DNA of 64,000 nt from Gilliamella bombi (GTDB lineage Bacteria > Pseudomonadota > Gammaproteobacteria > Enterobacterales > Orbaceae), in contig NZ_FMWS01000015.1 in NCBI RefSeq assembly GCF_900103255.1, positions 1 to 64,000 on the forward strand, read 5' to 3'. Within the stretch, counting starts at the first letter, position 1. Every line of letters starts with the position of its first letter. The translations under genes and the position numbers were made by a program. Shown here one piece after another: positions 1 to 10,544 of the stretch. Under the pieces are notes generated by a model. It ran no database searches, was not told the DNA's origin, and was given only the letters and a program-made list of their open reading frames with translations.

Positions 1-297
1 TGTAATAGTTTGGGTTATCGAATGCCACGGGTAAGAGATTTAACCAATTCAAACTATAATAATTTAGGTGCAGCACCTAGTTCATCAGGTAATCATTACC
101 AGCGTCACATAGGCGCTGGATTTTTCACGGAGTGGGGCAACATGGGCTACTACACTGATGCGGGCTTCGTCAGCAACTGCTACTGGACGAGCGACGCTAC
201 AGGTAGCAACGACCAGTTCCATGTCTACTCGTTCAACGGCGTCGTCGGCAGCTTCATTGCCAGCGTCTCCTACTGGGGCCTTTGCACCGCACCTTAG
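1..297 (+). CDS. Adhesin-like surface protein, C-terminal fragment (5' end outside window)
   Basis: The reading frame is open from base 1 and ends with TAG at 295-297, so this is the last 98 residues of a larger protein. It matches the C-terminal domain of the genes ending at 25201 and 49215: a cysteine near the start, an RMPRVRDL block, GAGFFTEWG, DAGF, YWTSD and a final LCTAP. The pattern resembles C-type-lectin-like/DUF1566-type domains; I also recall similar tails in enteric 'adhesion domain' proteins, which I cannot verify here. By hand count, third-position G+C is 9 of 41 codons before the TTC-ACG-GAG-TGG block (about base 124) and 47 of 57 from there to the stop. Ligand and route of export are unknown. 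Confidence 0.75.
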   Translation, partial: CNSLGYRMPRVRDLTNSNYNNLGAAPSSSGNHYQRHIGAGFFTEWGNMGYYTDAGFVSNCYWTSDATGSNDQFHVYSFNGVVGSFIASVSYWGLCTAP

Positions 298-722
298 CTT
301 TTAGCGTTTAGTTCTTAATCTTTAGATCTTGAGACGAAAGGGAGCTTATGGTGTAAATAACTGAGAGTTATGACTTATTCTAACCTAGTGAGGTTTAGGA
401 CGTTTTATTTGGCAAAAACAAAATGCCCTAAACCAAACATCTCTATAACTATTTTCATAATATTGATTTAAAAATTATCATTAATATAAATCAACATAAT
501 ACGATTTATGTAGTATTGTAAAACAATTATCTATTGAATTATGACTCTTTAGCAGTGACATTAAGGCTCAATACGTTATTTTGATGCGGATTTAGATATT
601 TTTTTATGTTTTTATAATTTATTTTATAGATTTTGATTCTTGGTTATAAATTGAATCTTCATTTTAAGTTATACGACTCTGTGTTATGCTACAGTTAATA
701 TTAGTCACAGGGTATTCCTTTT
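298..722. other. Intergenic gap before rnr
   Basis: There is no convincing gene here. Directly after the stop the sequence returns to AT-rich composition, with traces of similarity to the region after 25201 (a shared gttcttaatc and a nearby ttatggtg). An 8-bp inverted repeat (ggtttagg 392-399, cctaaacc 427-434) could be a weak transcript end, but no T-run follows. A promoter for rnr probably lies near 660-700, where TATGCT at about 683 is a possible -10 element. Confidence 0.4.
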
Positions 723-3182
723 ATGATAAAAGATCCATTTTTTGACCGCGAAGCCGAGAAGTATGATTCCCCAATTGCCAGTCGAGAGCTTATTTTAGAT
801 TACCTTAAACAAGAAGCAAAGCCTGCTAGTTTAGAAAAAATTGCTCAAGCTGTTGATATTAAAAATGAAGAGCAAAAAGTGGCATTGCATCGTCGTTTGC
901 GCGCAATGGAGCGTGATGGACAAGTAGTTTTTACACGCCGTAAATGTTATGCCTTGCCTGAAAAATTTGATATGGTTAAAGGCAGTGTGATTGCGCATCG
1001 TGATGGATTCGGTTTTTTACGCGTTGAAGGAAGTCCTGAAGACTATTTTTTATCACCGGAGCAAATGAAAAAAGTTTTACAAGGCGATGTAATCTTAGCT
1101 CAGCCAATGGGAACTAAATATCGCGGAAAAATGGAAGCTCGTGTTGTGCGAATTTTAGAGCCACGCAATAATCAAATTGTTGGGCGGTATTTTATTGAGC
1201 AAGGTGTTGGTTTTGTTGTCCCTGATGATAGCCGTTTAAACTTTGATATTTTAATTGCGGGTAAACCTAGCCGCACGGTTCGTATGGGAACGGTGGTGGT
1301 GGTTGAGTTACAACAACGCCCTGAACGCCGTCAAAAAGCTGTTGGCATTATAAAAGAAGTGCTCGGTGAAATAATGGGGACTAATTTGGCGATTGATATT
1401 GCTCTGCGGAATCACGAAATCCCTTATGAATTGCCAAAGGCTGTTGAAAAAGAGGTAAGCAAATTCACCGAACAAGTGCCAGAAAGCGCCAAAAAAGGGC
1501 GAAGAGATTTGCGACAATTACCTTTGGTAACAATTGATGGTGAAGATGCCCGTGATTTTGATGATGCGGTTTATTGCCAAAAAAATCGTGGTGGTGGCTA
1601 TCGGTTATGGGTGGCTATTGCAGATGTGAGTTATTATGTTAGACCAGGTAAGGCGTTAGATAAAGAAGCTTGTTTACGAGGTACATCGGTTTACTTTCCT
1701 TCACGAGTTGTACCAATGCTTCCAGAAGCATTATCTAATGGGCTTTGTTCGTTAAATCCGCAAGTTGATCGCTTATGTTTAGTTTGCGAAATGACGGTGT
1801 CTAATCGTGGGCGGTTGACGGGGTTTGAGTTTTATGAAGCGGTAATGAACTCGCATGCTCGGTTAACGTATACTAAAGTGGCTAAGATTTTAGATGGTGA
1901 TGAAGAACTTCGTGAACACTATCATGAATTAGTCCCTCATCTTGAAAATCTTTATGGACTTTATAATGTGCTTGATAAAGCACGGGTTACCCGTGGTGCA
2001 ATAGGATTTGAATCAGAAGAGCCGAAATTTGTTTTTAATGCCGATAAACGTATTGAAAGTATTGAACTGGCACAGCGAAATGTGGCACATAAAATTATTG
2101 AAGAGTGTATGATTTTAGCCAATGTTTCAGCGGCAAAATTAGTGATTGGTGCCCAAGTGCCATCACTATTCCGTGTACATGACAGACCCGATGAAGATCG
2201 AATGAGTAACTTGCGCAGTGTATTAAGTGAACTTGGTTTATCACTTGGTGGTGGTGCAAGTCCTAAACCTAAAGATATTGCTGAATTAATGAAAGTGGTT
2301 GAAACACGCCCTGATCATGATATGTTGCAAACCGTGATTTTACGCTCTATGAAACAAGCTATTTATGCTCCAGAAAATCGAGGACATTTTGGTTTGGCAC
2401 TTGAGGAGTATGCACATTTTACTTCGCCAATTCGCCGTTATCCTGATTTGCTTTTGCATCGTGCTATCAAATGGATTTTAGCTGATGAAAAACATAAAAC
2501 CAGTAAAACAGGGGGGTATCGTTATGATACAAATGAAATGCTTTACTTTGGTGAACACTGTTCAATGACCGAACGACGAGCTGATGAGGCCGTACGTGAT
2601 GTGGTGGATTGGCTTAAGTGTGATTACATGCAAGATCATGTAGGTGAAGTATTTAACGGCTCTATTTCAAGCGTGGTTAATTTTGGTTTCTTTGTGCGGT
2701 TGGACGATCTATTTATCGATGGTTTAGTGCATGTGTCATCGCTTGAAAATGATTACTATTTTTTTGATGCCTCGCACAATCGCCTAGTTGGTGAAAATAC
2801 ACGTTTTACTTATCGTTTAGGCGATAAAGTGCAAGTGAAAGTCGATAATGTTAATCCAGAAGAACGTAAAATTGATTTTTCATTGGTTGGCAGTAATAAT
2901 AAGCCAAAACGTCAGGGTAAAACGGCAAAAGATAAGTCCAAACAAGTCAAAAACGATCAAATTGCCGATTTACCAATAAAACGAAAAGGCAAAAAATCAA
3001 CCAGTAAAAAAAGTAGCGCGAAGCCAAATACTAAGCAAAATACTAAACCAAGTACTAAATCAAGTACCCCAAAAAAGGCAAAATCGAACGCTAAATCAAG
3101 CATGAAAGCAAGTGCTAAAGTTGAAGTGAAAGCCAAAAGTAAAAAACGTAGTAAATCTAAATCAACGAATAAAACTAAATAG
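723..3182 (+). CDS. rnr: Ribonuclease R
   Basis: This is the 3'-5' exoribonuclease that degrades structured RNA and takes part in rRNA and tmRNA-linked quality control. The 819 residues show, in order, an N-terminal winged-helix segment (about 20-80), two cold-shock domains (about 80-230), the RNB catalytic core, an S1 domain (about 645-725) and a long basic tail. The motif [11 protein letters not shown] places the metal ligands at D272, D278, D280 and D281, the same numbering I know for the E. coli enzyme. The tail from about 730 is Lys/Ser/Thr-rich with short imperfect repeats. rlmB follows 27 bp downstream on the same strand, the usual gammaproteobacterial pair. The paralogue RNase II is at 18529-20466. 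Confidence 0.97.
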   Translation: MIKDPFFDREAEKYDSPIASRELILDYLKQEAKPASLEKIAQAVDIKNEEQKVALHRRLRAMERDGQVVFTRRKCYALPEKFDMVKGSVIAHRDGFGFLRVEGSPEDYFLSPEQMKKVLQGDVILAQPMGTKYRGKMEARVVRILEPRNNQIVGRYFIEQGVGFVVPDDSRLNFDILIAGKPSRTVRMGTVVVVELQQRPERRQKAVGIIKEVLGEIMGTNLAIDIALRNHEIPYELPKAVEKEVSKFTEQVPESAKKGRRDLRQLPLVTIDGEDARDFDDAVYCQKNRGGGYRLWVAIADVSYYVRPGKALDKEACLRGTSVYFPSRVVPMLPEALSNGLCSLNPQVDRLCLVCEMTVSNRGRLTGFEFYEAVMNSHARLTYTKVAKILDGDEELREHYHELVPHLENLYGLYNVLDKARVTRGAIGFESEEPKFVFNADKRIESIELAQRNVAHKIIEECMILANVSAAKLVIGAQVPSLFRVHDRPDEDRMSNLRSVLSELGLSLGGGASPKPKDIAELMKVVETRPDHDMLQTVILRSMKQAIYAPENRGHFGLALEEYAHFTSPIRRYPDLLLHRAIKWILADEKHKTSKTGGYRYDTNEMLYFGEHCSMTERRADEAVRDVVDWLKCDYMQDHVGEVFNGSISSVVNFGFFVRLDDLFIDGLVHVSSLENDYYFFDASHNRLVGENTRFTYRLGDKVQVKVDNVNPEERKIDFSLVGSNNKPKRQGKTAKDKSKQVKNDQIADLPIKRKGKKSTSKKSSAKPNTKQNTKPSTKSSTPKKAKSNAKSSMKASAKVEVKAKSKKRSKSKSTNKTK

Positions 3183-3209
3183 TTAATAAAATAAAAGAGT
3201 AACAAATAA

Positions 3210-3971
3210 ATGAGTGAAACAGTTTATGGCCTGCACGCCATTGAAGCATTATTAGCACGTTCGCCAGAAAGAATTATTGAAGTATTTATTATTAAAGGGC
3301 GTGAAGATAAACGCCTTCTTGCCGTTGTGCGTCAATTAGAGCAACTTGGTTTGCCTGTTAAAGTTGCTAATCGCCAATGGTTAGATGAAAAATCTAAAAA
3401 TGGTGTACATCAAGGTATTTTAGCCATGGTTACGCCGAATCGAGGTTATCAAGAAAATGATATACCTTTGCTCATGGAACAACAGCCAAATCCAGTTATT
3501 TTAATTTTAGATGGTGTAACTGATCCGCATAATTTAGGTGCATGTATAAGAACTGCTGATGCTGCTGGTGTCGATTTTATTATTGTACCAAAGGATCGTT
3601 CCGCACCGCTCAATTCAACGGCACAAAAAGTTGCTTGTGGTGCAGCTGAAAGCGTGCCTGTGGTTAGGGTGACCAATTTGGCTCGTACAATGCGAATGCT
3701 GCAAGATGAGTACCAAGTTTGGATTGTGGGCACCGCTGGAGAAGCTGATAGAACGCTTTATCAAACAGACTTCTATAAAACATCAACACAGACCGCACTT
3801 GCATTGGTAATGGGTGCTGAAGGTGAAGGTATGCGTCGTTTAACCAAAGAACACTGTGATGAATTGGTGAGCATTCCAATGGCAGGAATTGTGTCATCAC
3901 TAAATGTATCGGTTGCAACTGGTGTTTGTTTATTTGAAATTGTTCGGCAAAAATCAGCTATCAGAACCTAA
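3210..3971 (+). CDS. rlmB: 23S rRNA (guanosine(2251)-2'-O)-methyltransferase RlmB
   Basis: This is a SpoU/TrmH-family methyltransferase that 2'-O-methylates G2251 in the P-loop of 23S rRNA using S-adenosylmethionine. The 253-residue length is normal. An N-terminal substrate-binding domain (about 1-80, including NGVHQGILA) precedes the trefoil-knot catalytic domain, with the three SpoU motifs visible as DPHNLGACIRTADAAG, MGAEGEGMRRL and IPMAGIVSSLNVSVA. It lies 27 bp after rnr, probably in one transcript. The product is called with confidence because the gene order rnr-rlmB is conserved in enteric relatives. Confidence 0.95.
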   Translation: MSETVYGLHAIEALLARSPERIIEVFIIKGREDKRLLAVVRQLEQLGLPVKVANRQWLDEKSKNGVHQGILAMVTPNRGYQENDIPLLMEQQPNPVILILDGVTDPHNLGACIRTADAAGVDFIIVPKDRSAPLNSTAQKVACGAAESVPVVRVTNLARTMRMLQDEYQVWIVGTAGEADRTLYQTDFYKTSTQTALALVMGAEGEGMRRLTKEHCDELVSIPMAGIVSSLNVSVATGVCLFEIVRQKSAIRT

Positions 3972-3983
3972 TTTAGATGGTTA

Positions 3984-4055
3984 TAACCGTATTGGCTACC
4001 TAACTATTTAAGTTTCATACGAAATCAATAGATTAGTTGAACTTCAATACGGTTA
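3984..4055 (+). repeat. Long-range inverted repeat after rlmB
   Basis: Perfect 11-bp arms (taaccgtattg at 3984-3994 and caatacggtta at 4045-4055) are separated by 50 bases. It follows the rlmB stop by 12 bases and could fold at the transcript end. There is no T-run, so I do not call it an intrinsic terminator. Confidence 0.5.
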
Positions 4056-4158
4056 ATTAAAACAATCGTAAAAATATATTAGCAAGCATCTTTTTTATTA
4101 GCATGAATTTTTCATTTGTCTTTAAAAAATTAAGTAAACAAGTGAGTATAATCTTGTC

Positions 4159-4195
4159 AAAAAGTTTCAGGTAACCCTACGTTTCAGTAAAAAAA
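4159..4195 (+). repeat. Dispersed intergenic repeat, copy A
   Basis: This ~37-bp block (aaaaagtttcaggtaac, then cgtttcagtaaaaa) recurs with few changes at 30779-30815 and 44274-44311, and more diverged at about 27405-27445. All copies are intergenic and read the same way on the plus strand. This copy sits in the 326-bp gap between rlmB and the gene at 4298, which otherwise shows no gene. Confidence 0.6.
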
Positions 4196-4297
4196 TATTG
4201 GTTTTTAGATCGTTAAATGCTTTTTAACAAGTTGCGATCTTATTTTTATTTATACTCGTGCGTACTGCCTAATATTTTATCTATGGGGAAACATCTA

Positions 4298-4735
4298 TTA
4301 TTGCTTGAAAATACATTTCTTATATATTTTTTCAATCCAAAAAATTGAGTAGTGACAGCACAATAAAATAGCTGGGTATATTATAAAATTAAGCGTGATC
4401 CATGCTGATACCAGCAAATCAATACCAATCGAATTGATTAAATAACGCTGATATAAATAAGGATATCGAATTAACCGAGGGATAATCATAAAAATAAGGC
4501 TAATTAAAATGCCAATAAGTAAACCACAAAAGACTAAACCTGACGGTTTTTTTATTTTGTTTAAAATGAAGATTGAAATAAGAATAAAACAGAAATAACA
4601 CAATCCATAATACATTAAATAATAATATTCAGGTGTATGGTATTGTCTTTTGATAAAACGATAACACCATTGATAACTTAGCAATCCTCCGACGCAATTA
4701 AACAACAATATAACAATTAGATTAATGATTTTCAT
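4298..4735 (-). CDS. Hypothetical multi-pass membrane protein
   Basis: I do not recognise this 145-residue protein. It has about four hydrophobic segments (roughly residues 4-22, 40-60, 66-86 and 104-128), separated by short basic loops, so it should sit in the inner membrane. It is rich in Ile, Leu, Tyr and Cys and has no catalytic motif I can see. It stands alone between rlmB and katA on the minus strand, with AT-rich flanks and no clear operon partner. The long open frame and membrane-type composition support a real gene; function is unknown. Confidence 0.6.
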   Translation of the reverse strand: MKIINLIVILLFNCVGGLLSYQWCYRFIKRQYHTPEYYYLMYYGLCYFCFILISIFILNKIKKPSGLVFCGLLIGILISLIFMIIPRLIRYPYLYQRYLINSIGIDLLVSAWITLNFIIYPAILLCCHYSIFWIEKIYKKCIFKQ

Positions 4736-4883
4736 CGGATAATCCTTTTAACTTCAATAAGTTATATGATTTTACTGTAATCTATGCTAATAATATGTGA
4801 CTTTGCTAAATTAATGAAGTGTTTTTATAAATTTTATAATGTGATCAATTTATATTTGTGTATTTAGTTACAGCCAATAATTA

Positions 4884-4912
4884 AAAATGCCGACTAAAAT
4901 TGTCGGCATTTT
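4884..4912. terminator. Intrinsic terminator downstream of katA
   Basis: Perfect 11-bp arms (aaaatgccgac 4884-4894, gtcggcatttt 4902-4912) enclose a 7-base loop. The A-run on one side and T-run on the other let it work on both strands. It lies 10 bases beyond the katA stop. Confidence 0.85.
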
Positions 4913-4922
4913 ATTTTAAGTA

Positions 4923-6383
4923 CTAACTTTTTATTAGGTCAATATCAATGCCTAATCCTTTGGCAATTCCAGTTCCATAGTCAGGGTGCACTTTATAGAA
5001 GTGTTTGAGCTGTCTGATTTGAATGTCTCGATTTACGTTTTTCATAGAGCCAACGATATTATCAATAAGCAGCTGTTTTTGCTCAGGCTGCATTAAATTA
5101 AATAATGCGCGTGGTTGTGAGTAATAGTCGTCATCAACACGATGATCGTGCCTGTCCATTGTGCCAGCTGGTACATGCATTGGCGGTTCGGCATATTGTG
5201 GTTGTTGTTTTGGTGCGCTATCGACGCTATTAGGCTCATAGTTAGGCGCATTATCTGGACTATAAAAGCGCATTGCGCCATCGCGTTGATAATTATGAAC
5301 AGGGCATTTTGGAGCATTGATCGGCAATTGTTGATAATTAGTACCAATACGATAGCGGTGCGCATCGGCATAAGCAAAAATTCGACCTTGAAGCATTTTA
5401 TCTGTTGATAAACCCGTTCCTGGTACTACATTACTTGGTTCAAATGCTGCTTGTTCAACTTCAGCAAAATAGTTTTCTGGATTACGATTCAGTTCCATTA
5501 CGCCGACTTCGATTAATGGGAACTGTTTTTGTGACCAAACTTTAGTAACATCAAATGGGTTTTCAGGATGGTTGTTAGCTTGTTCTTCTGTCATTACTTG
5601 TATGTAAAGTCGCCATTTTGGATAATCTCCTCGCTCAATGGCTTTGAACAAATCTTCTTGTGCTGAATCTGGATTAGTTCCATCCATTTCTGCTGCTTTT
5701 TTAGGATGAATGTTTTTTATTCCTTGCTCAGTTCTGAAATGCCATTTAACCCAAGTGCGAACGCCATCTTTATTGATTAAGCTATAAGTATGGCTACCAT
5801 AGCCGTGCATATGGCGGTAACCATCAGGGATTCCGCGATCAGAAAATAAAATAGTGACTTGATGAAGTGATTCTGGTGATAAAGACCAAAAATCCCACAT
5901 CATTTGTGGATCTTTTAAGTTGGTTTTGGGATCACGTTTTTGAGTGTGAATAAAGTCAGGAAACTTTAATGCATCACGTATAAAAAATACAGGTGTATTA
6001 TTGCCTACTATATCCCAGTTGCCTTCGTCAGTGTAAAATTTTACCGAAAATCCACGAGGGTCGCGGGCGGTGTCTGATGAGCCACGTTCTCCACCAACTG
6101 TTGAAAACCTTGCAAAAAGAGGGGTTTGTTTACCTATCTTAGCAAATATACTGGCGTGAGTATATTGAGTGATATCATTTGTTACCGTAAATGTACCGTG
6201 TGCGCCAGAGCCTTTGGCGTGTACACGTCTTTCAGGAATATTTTCACGGTTAAAATGGGCTAGTTTTTCAATGAGTTGATAATCATCAAGCAATACTGGA
6301 CCACGAGGGCCAGCAGTTCGAGAGTTTTGATTATCGGCTATTGGGGCACCGTTATTGGTGGTTAGTTCTTTTTTTTCTGACAT
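4923..6383 (-). CDS. katA: Catalase (small-subunit, haem-dependent)
   Basis: This enzyme dismutates hydrogen peroxide to water and oxygen in the cytoplasm. The 486-residue length and lack of a C-terminal flavodoxin-like domain place it with small-subunit clade 3 catalases. The distal haem histidine is H55 in RRVHAKG, the catalytic asparagine is in VGNNTP (about 128), and the proximal haem ligand is Y338 in [12 protein letters not shown]. The signature around [13 protein letters not shown] is intact. The gene is monocistronic, with a strong terminator just beyond it. The upstream gap (6384-6677) is AT-rich; I cannot point to a specific OxyR site. The symbol katA is by family; other names are used in relatives. 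Confidence 0.95.
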   Translation of the reverse strand: MSEKKELTTNNGAPIADNQNSRTAGPRGPVLLDDYQLIEKLAHFNRENIPERRVHAKGSGAHGTFTVTNDITQYTHASIFAKIGKQTPLFARFSTVGGERGSSDTARDPRGFSVKFYTDEGNWDIVGNNTPVFFIRDALKFPDFIHTQKRDPKTNLKDPQMMWDFWSLSPESLHQVTILFSDRGIPDGYRHMHGYGSHTYSLINKDGVRTWVKWHFRTEQGIKNIHPKKAAEMDGTNPDSAQEDLFKAIERGDYPKWRLYIQVMTEEQANNHPENPFDVTKVWSQKQFPLIEVGVMELNRNPENYFAEVEQAAFEPSNVVPGTGLSTDKMLQGRIFAYADAHRYRIGTNYQQLPINAPKCPVHNYQRDGAMRFYSPDNAPNYEPNSVDSAPKQQPQYAEPPMHVPAGTMDRHDHRVDDDYYSQPRALFNLMQPEQKQLLIDNIVGSMKNVNRDIQIRQLKHFYKVHPDYGTGIAKGLGIDIDLIKS

Positions 6384-6677
6384 TGCAACACTCCTTTCTA
6401 GTATATTAAAGCGCTTTTGTAAATTAAAATAATCAATTAATTAATTTTTGAATTTAAAATTACTAAAACATATATATGGGACGGTAGTGCATAGTAAAAA
6501 GCTGGATATTGGGGGTTTTCAATACGTTAAAATATATTTAAACTCACAACATCTAATTTATATCTATAAATTTGTGTATTTCTAAATTTAAGGTTCTCAA
6601 TGGAATAATACACTAAATCATTTATTTTTTGATAATTATGAAAATTTTGACAATTTTTTAAATTGTTATCAATAAAT

Positions 6678-7223
6678 TCAAGCGTAAATAATTTCGGGCA
6701 ATCGAATATCCCAAGGTTTGTTCTCAATATGTTGGACTTTTTGGCAAGCAAAAGCAAGCCCAATTGGTAAAATTTGTTGAGTTTGATAATTTGCTAGTAA
6801 TCGGTCATAAAATCCTCCTCCCATTCCCATACGATAACCTCGTTGATCAAAAGCAACTAGTGGCGTAAAAACAATGTCGAGTTGATGGTAAGGAAGTACA
6901 TTTAATACATTTAACTTTGGTTCTAATATACCAAAGTTATTTTTTACGAGTTGAGTTTGACTGGTATATTTTAAAAAGAGTAAGTTTTTGGTTGCAAAAG
7001 GGTGGATAACAGGTAAATAGACGGATTTATTTTGTTGCCATAAATAGTTAATTATAGGTTGGGTTTCGACTTCGCCATCAAATGATAAAAATATGGCGAT
7101 ATTTCTTGCAGTATTAATCGCTTGGTGACAGGCAATTTTTTGATATATAGCGTGTTGTGCAATCTCACGTTCATTGGGAGATAATTGTCGCCGTTTTTGA
7201 CGAATGATTTGCCTTATATTCAT
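6678..7223 (-). CDS. fau: 5-formyltetrahydrofolate cyclo-ligase
   Basis: The enzyme converts 5-formyltetrahydrofolate to 5,10-methenyltetrahydrofolate with ATP, returning a storage folate to the one-carbon pool. The 181 residues start with the typical RQIIRQKRRQLS and contain the ATP/folate-site motif MGMGGGFYDRLL near residue 137. The gene (ygfA in E. coli) lies directly downstream of the 6S RNA gene on the same strand, the conserved ssrS-fau arrangement in gammaproteobacteria, and is probably expressed by readthrough from ssrS. The stop is at 6678-6680. A 78-residue frame overlapping it (6527-6763) is a shadow. Confidence 0.93.
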   Translation of the reverse strand: MNIRQIIRQKRRQLSPNEREIAQHAIYQKIACHQAINTARNIAIFLSFDGEVETQPIINYLWQQNKSVYLPVIHPFATKNLLFLKYTSQTQLVKNNFGILEPKLNVLNVLPYHQLDIVFTPLVAFDQRGYRMGMGGGFYDRLLANYQTQQILPIGLAFACQKVQHIENKPWDIRLPEIIYA

Positions 7224-7251
7224 CAGTTGTCACTGTTGTTTAAAAGTAAAA

Positions 7252-7433
7252 GAGCGCTCCAAGATGTCGTTAGGGTCGTAACCCTTGAACCCAAGGTTCA
7301 AGGTGAACATTGTGTTTTAATTTTTAGGTTTCCTTACAAGTAAGGCATACACACCAATTAAAAGTCACTCCGTTCTTAAGTTTAGAATATCGGCTCAGGG
7401 GACTAACCCATATGGCGATCATCTCAGAGTCGT
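7252..7433 (-). ncRNA. ssrS: 6S RNA
   Basis: On the minus strand the segment begins with CTCTGAGATGATCGCC, continues with AGTCCCCTGAGCCGATATT, and near its 3' half has CACCTTGAACC and GGGTTCAAGGGTTAC, ending in CATCTTGGAGCGC. These match the conserved parts of E. coli 6S RNA, as does the length of about 182 nt. The 5' half pairs with the 3' half to give the long bulged hairpin that mimics an open promoter and sequesters sigma70 RNA polymerase. TATTAT just upstream (about 7439-7444) is a plausible -10. It lies between zapA and fau, the standard position. Exact ends are estimated by analogy. Confidence 0.92.
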
Positions 7434-7498
7434 ATGCTATAATACAAAATTTGACGGATCATACAATACTATTTGTATTAAATTTACAATTCAAGTAG

Positions 7499-7783
7499 TT
7501 AATTATTAGGATTTAGGGCAGAATCGAGTAATTGTTGTAACATTTTTAACCGATCGCCAAATTCACTGCTTTTTTCTTTTTCTTTTGAGAGTTCGTAAGA
7601 AATGTTTAGAGCGGCAGTCATAATAAGTTGATCACTGCCAACATGTGGAGACTTTTCTCGTAAATTTGTTAAGCGCGCATCTAAATCTTTTGCGGCATTG
7701 TTAAGTGCGTCGACTTCATCAACAGGACAATTAAATTTTAATGTTCGTCCAAAAATTTGAATAGTGACAGCTTGAGTTTCCAT
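7499..7783 (-). CDS. zapA: Cell division protein ZapA
   Basis: ZapA binds FtsZ and bundles protofilaments at the Z-ring. The 94-residue protein has the family pattern: an N-terminal beta region (VTIQIFGRTLKFNCP), the ALNNAAKDLDARL helix, and a C-terminal coiled coil from about residue 55. A Shine-Dalgarno-like AGGT lies before the ATG. It starts 7 bp after the dxs stop on the same strand, so it is likely co-transcribed with dxs, whereas in E. coli zapA has its own upstream neighbours. ssrS and fau follow downstream. Confidence 0.9.
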   Translation of the reverse strand: METQAVTIQIFGRTLKFNCPVDEVDALNNAAKDLDARLTNLREKSPHVGSDQLIMTAALNISYELSKEKEKSSEFGDRLKMLQQLLDSALNPNN

Positions 7784-7790
7784 ATTTAAC

Positions 7791-9647
7791 CTATTGATTC
7801 ATAAAACGATTAATTTTATCGATAATGTGTTTTTTATCTAGTCCTATTTCTTGCCTTATTTCGCTTTGAGAGCCTTGAGAAATAAACTTGTCAGGGAGTC
7901 CAATATTTAAAATATCACATTTTATTTTTTTCGATAATAAATATTCACAGACGGCGCTACCTGCTCCGCCTTTGATACTGTTTTCTTCGATGGTGACAAG
8001 TATATTATGAGTTTGGCTAATGTGCAAAAGGACTTTTTCATCTAATGGTTTAACAAAACGCATATCGATAACTGTAGCATTGATTTGTTCTGCAGCTTGT
8101 AAAGCTTCGGTAAGTAAAGCGCCAAAATTTAGTAAAGCAATATTTTCACCTTGCCGGCACAATTTAGATTGTCCCAAAGGAATTGCTGTTAATGGGATTA
8201 ATGGCGTTCCAGTGCCTTCACCACGGGGGTAACGTACTGCTGCAGGACCATTATGTAAATAGCCTGTGTAGAGCATTTGTCGACATTCGTTTTCGTCACT
8301 CGGTGTCATAATGACCATATTGGGTATGCAGCGTAGATAACTTAAGTCAAATGCACCTTGGTGAGTTTCACCGTCGGCGCCGACAATTCCTGCACGATCG
8401 ATAGCAAACAATACAGGTAAGTTTTGAATAGCAATATCATGAATTACTTGATCGTAAGCGCGTTGCAAAAAAGTTGAGTAAATAGCTACAACAGGTTTTA
8501 ATTCACTAATTGCAAACCCAGCAGCAAGGGTTACCGCATGTTGTTCGGCTATTGCAACATCAAAAAATTGGTCAGGATAACTATTTGCAAATTTTGTCAT
8601 ACCTGAACCTTCTCCCATTGCTGGGGTTATTGCCATTAAACGTTTATCATTTTGCGCCATTTCGCATAACCAATCGCCGAATACTTGCGAATATGTTGGC
8701 GCAACTTTTTGAGTAGTAGGTAATATACCATCATTTGGATTAAATTTTGGTACGCCATGCCATAAAGTCGGATCTTTTTCAGCTGGTGCGTAGCCTTTGC
8801 CTTTTTGTGTTATTACATGAAGCAGTTGTGGCCCCTTTAATTGGCGAACTTTTTGTAAAGTTGCGACCAATCCATTAATATCATGTCCATCAATAGGACC
8901 TATATAATTAAATCCAAGTTCTTCAAATAAGATAGCTGGTGTGACTAATCCTTTTAAGTGTTCTTCAGTTTTTTTAACAAGTTCTTTTAATGGTGGAATA
9001 TTAGCTAATATTCGTTTGCTATTTTCCCTAAAAGATGTATAGGCTTTACTTGATAAGATTTGAGTTAGATGTTGGTTAAGTGCTCCAGTATTTGCAGAAA
9101 TTGACATATCATTATCGTTGACAATCACTAGCATATCTGGCTTAACATGACCAGCGTGATTCATTGCTTCAAATGCCATACCAGCAGTTAATGCTCCATC
9201 ACCAATAATGGCAGCTACTTTTTTACCTGATTGTTTTTTTTGTTCGCTAATTGCAATACCAAGTGCTGCACTAATTGAAGTTGAAGAATGACCTGTGGTT
9301 AGCACATCATATTCACTCTCATTACGATGAGGAAATGGATGAAGTCCCCCTTTTTGACGAATAGTGAGCATTTGGTCTCGTCGACCAGTCAAAATTTTGT
9401 GAGGGTAAGCCTGATGACCAACATCCCAAATAATTTTATCAAAAGGTGTGTGATAAACATAATGCAAGGCTGTTGTTAATTCAACAACACCTAGTCCCGA
9501 TGCTAAATGACCACTTGATTGACTTACGCATGCGAGTAAATATTGTCTAAGCTCGTGACAAATAGACGATAACTGTGACTGAGGAAAACGTCTTAGATCC
9601 TCAGGCGAGTTTATTTGTTTTAACAAAGGGTAATTATCTAAATTCAT
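7791..9647 (-). CDS. dxs: 1-deoxy-D-xylulose-5-phosphate synthase
   Basis: This thiamine-diphosphate enzyme condenses pyruvate and glyceraldehyde 3-phosphate, the first step of the MEP isoprenoid pathway, which also feeds thiamine and pyridoxal synthesis. The 618-residue length is typical. The GHSSTS loop (about 117), the ThDP/Mg motif [15 protein letters not shown] through NDNDMSIS (about 150-185), and the second-domain [12 protein letters not shown] with [16 protein letters not shown] are all present. It lies 27 bp downstream of ispA in the conserved xseB-ispA-dxs order. zapA follows closely and may share the transcript. Confidence 0.97.
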   Translation of the reverse strand: MNLDNYPLLKQINSPEDLRRFPQSQLSSICHELRQYLLACVSQSSGHLASGLGVVELTTALHYVYHTPFDKIIWDVGHQAYPHKILTGRRDQMLTIRQKGGLHPFPHRNESEYDVLTTGHSSTSISAALGIAISEQKKQSGKKVAAIIGDGALTAGMAFEAMNHAGHVKPDMLVIVNDNDMSISANTGALNQHLTQILSSKAYTSFRENSKRILANIPPLKELVKKTEEHLKGLVTPAILFEELGFNYIGPIDGHDINGLVATLQKVRQLKGPQLLHVITQKGKGYAPAEKDPTLWHGVPKFNPNDGILPTTQKVAPTYSQVFGDWLCEMAQNDKRLMAITPAMGEGSGMTKFANSYPDQFFDVAIAEQHAVTLAAGFAISELKPVVAIYSTFLQRAYDQVIHDIAIQNLPVLFAIDRAGIVGADGETHQGAFDLSYLRCIPNMVIMTPSDENECRQMLYTGYLHNGPAAVRYPRGEGTGTPLIPLTAIPLGQSKLCRQGENIALLNFGALLTEALQAAEQINATVIDMRFVKPLDEKVLLHISQTHNILVTIEENSIKGGAGSAVCEYLLSKKIKCDILNIGLPDKFISQGSQSEIRQEIGLDKKHIIDKINRFMNQ

Positions 9648-9674
9648 TATGTAATGCTGTATTTTAGCTAGTTA

Positions 9675-10544
9675 TTAACTATTGCGATTAATAATATAAC
9701 CAGCAAGTTCCTGTAATGGCTGATTATTATAAGGTATTTGTTTTAGACTATCGATAGCTTGCTGATAGAGTTGCTGGGTTAGTTTTACTGCGCTATCTAG
9801 CCCAATTAATGCAGGGTATGTACTTTTTTCATGAGTAAGGTCTGAACCTTGTGGTTTACCCATAATAGATTGCTCGCCAATTATATCTAAAATATCGTCT
9901 TGAATTTGAAATGCTAGCCCAATTGCTTCAGCATAGCGATCGAGCATTAGCTGATAAGGTTTAGCTATTTCACCGCATGCAAAAGCACCCAAACGGATTG
10001 CCGTTTTGATCAATGCTCCTGTTTTATAACAATGTATTTTTTGCAAATGTTCAAGACTAATTGATTGATGTGTGGCCTGTAAATCAAGTGATTGACCAAG
10101 GCACATGCCATTAACGCCACTGGCATGGGCAAGTTCAGTTATCATATTAATTTTAGTTTCAGCATCGATTAATTTACTTTTTGCTAGCATTGAAAAGGCT
10201 AAACTTTGTAAGGCGTCACCAGCAAGTATTGCTTGAGCTTCACCAAATTGGATATGGCAGGTTGGTTTTCCTCGGCGTAAGTCATCATTATCCATTGCAG
10301 GTAAGTCATCATGAATTAATGAATAAGTATGAATTGCTTCAATCGCAGCAGCGGCTTCATCTAACTTAGAAAGGGGGCAATTAAACATTTGTCCTGTTAA
10401 ATAGACTAAAATAGGTCGAATTCGTTTTCCACCAGCTAGCAAGCTGTACTCCATTGCTTGTTGAAGTTGAGATGGTTCAATTTGTGAAATATAGGTGGTT
10501 AAAAACGAATCAATTCGTTCTTGTAATGGCTTTAAACTATTCAT
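9675..10544 (-). CDS. ispA: Farnesyl diphosphate synthase
   Basis: The enzyme condenses isopentenyl diphosphate with dimethylallyl and then geranyl diphosphate to farnesyl diphosphate. The two aspartate-rich motifs are clear: DDLPAMDND near residue 81 and DDILD in [12 protein letters not shown]. The family motif GGKRIRP is also present. I chose the ATG at 10544 (MNSLKPLQ), which overlaps the xseB end; in-frame ATGs at 10550 and 10553 are equally possible, and a longer open frame to 10580 has no support. Length is about 289 residues, close to the usual 299. It works with xseB and dxs in one operon. Confidence 0.93.
   Translation of the reverse strand: MNSLKPLQERIDSFLTTYISQIEPSQLQQAMEYSLLAGGKRIRPILVYLTGQMFNCPLSKLDEAAAAIEAIHTYSLIHDDLPAMDNDDLRRGKPTCHIQFGEAQAILAGDALQSLAFSMLAKSKLIDAETKINMITELAHASGVNGMCLGQSLDLQATHQSISLEHLQKIHCYKTGALIKTAIRLGAFACGEIAKPYQLMLDRYAEAIGLAFQIQDDILDIIGEQSIMGKPQGSDLTHEKSTYPALIGLDSAVKLTQQLYQQAIDSLKQIPYNNQPLQELAGYIINRNS

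Noticed and set aside
2957-3205. Minus-strand 82-residue hydrophobic frame opposite the rnr tail
   Set aside because: It is the complement of the Lys/Ser/Thr-rich repeats of RNase R, which reads as Leu/Phe-rich on the other strand.
6527-6763. 78-residue minus-strand frame overlapping fau
   Set aside because: It overlaps the conserved 3' end of fau in another frame and has no ribosome-binding site or family resemblance.
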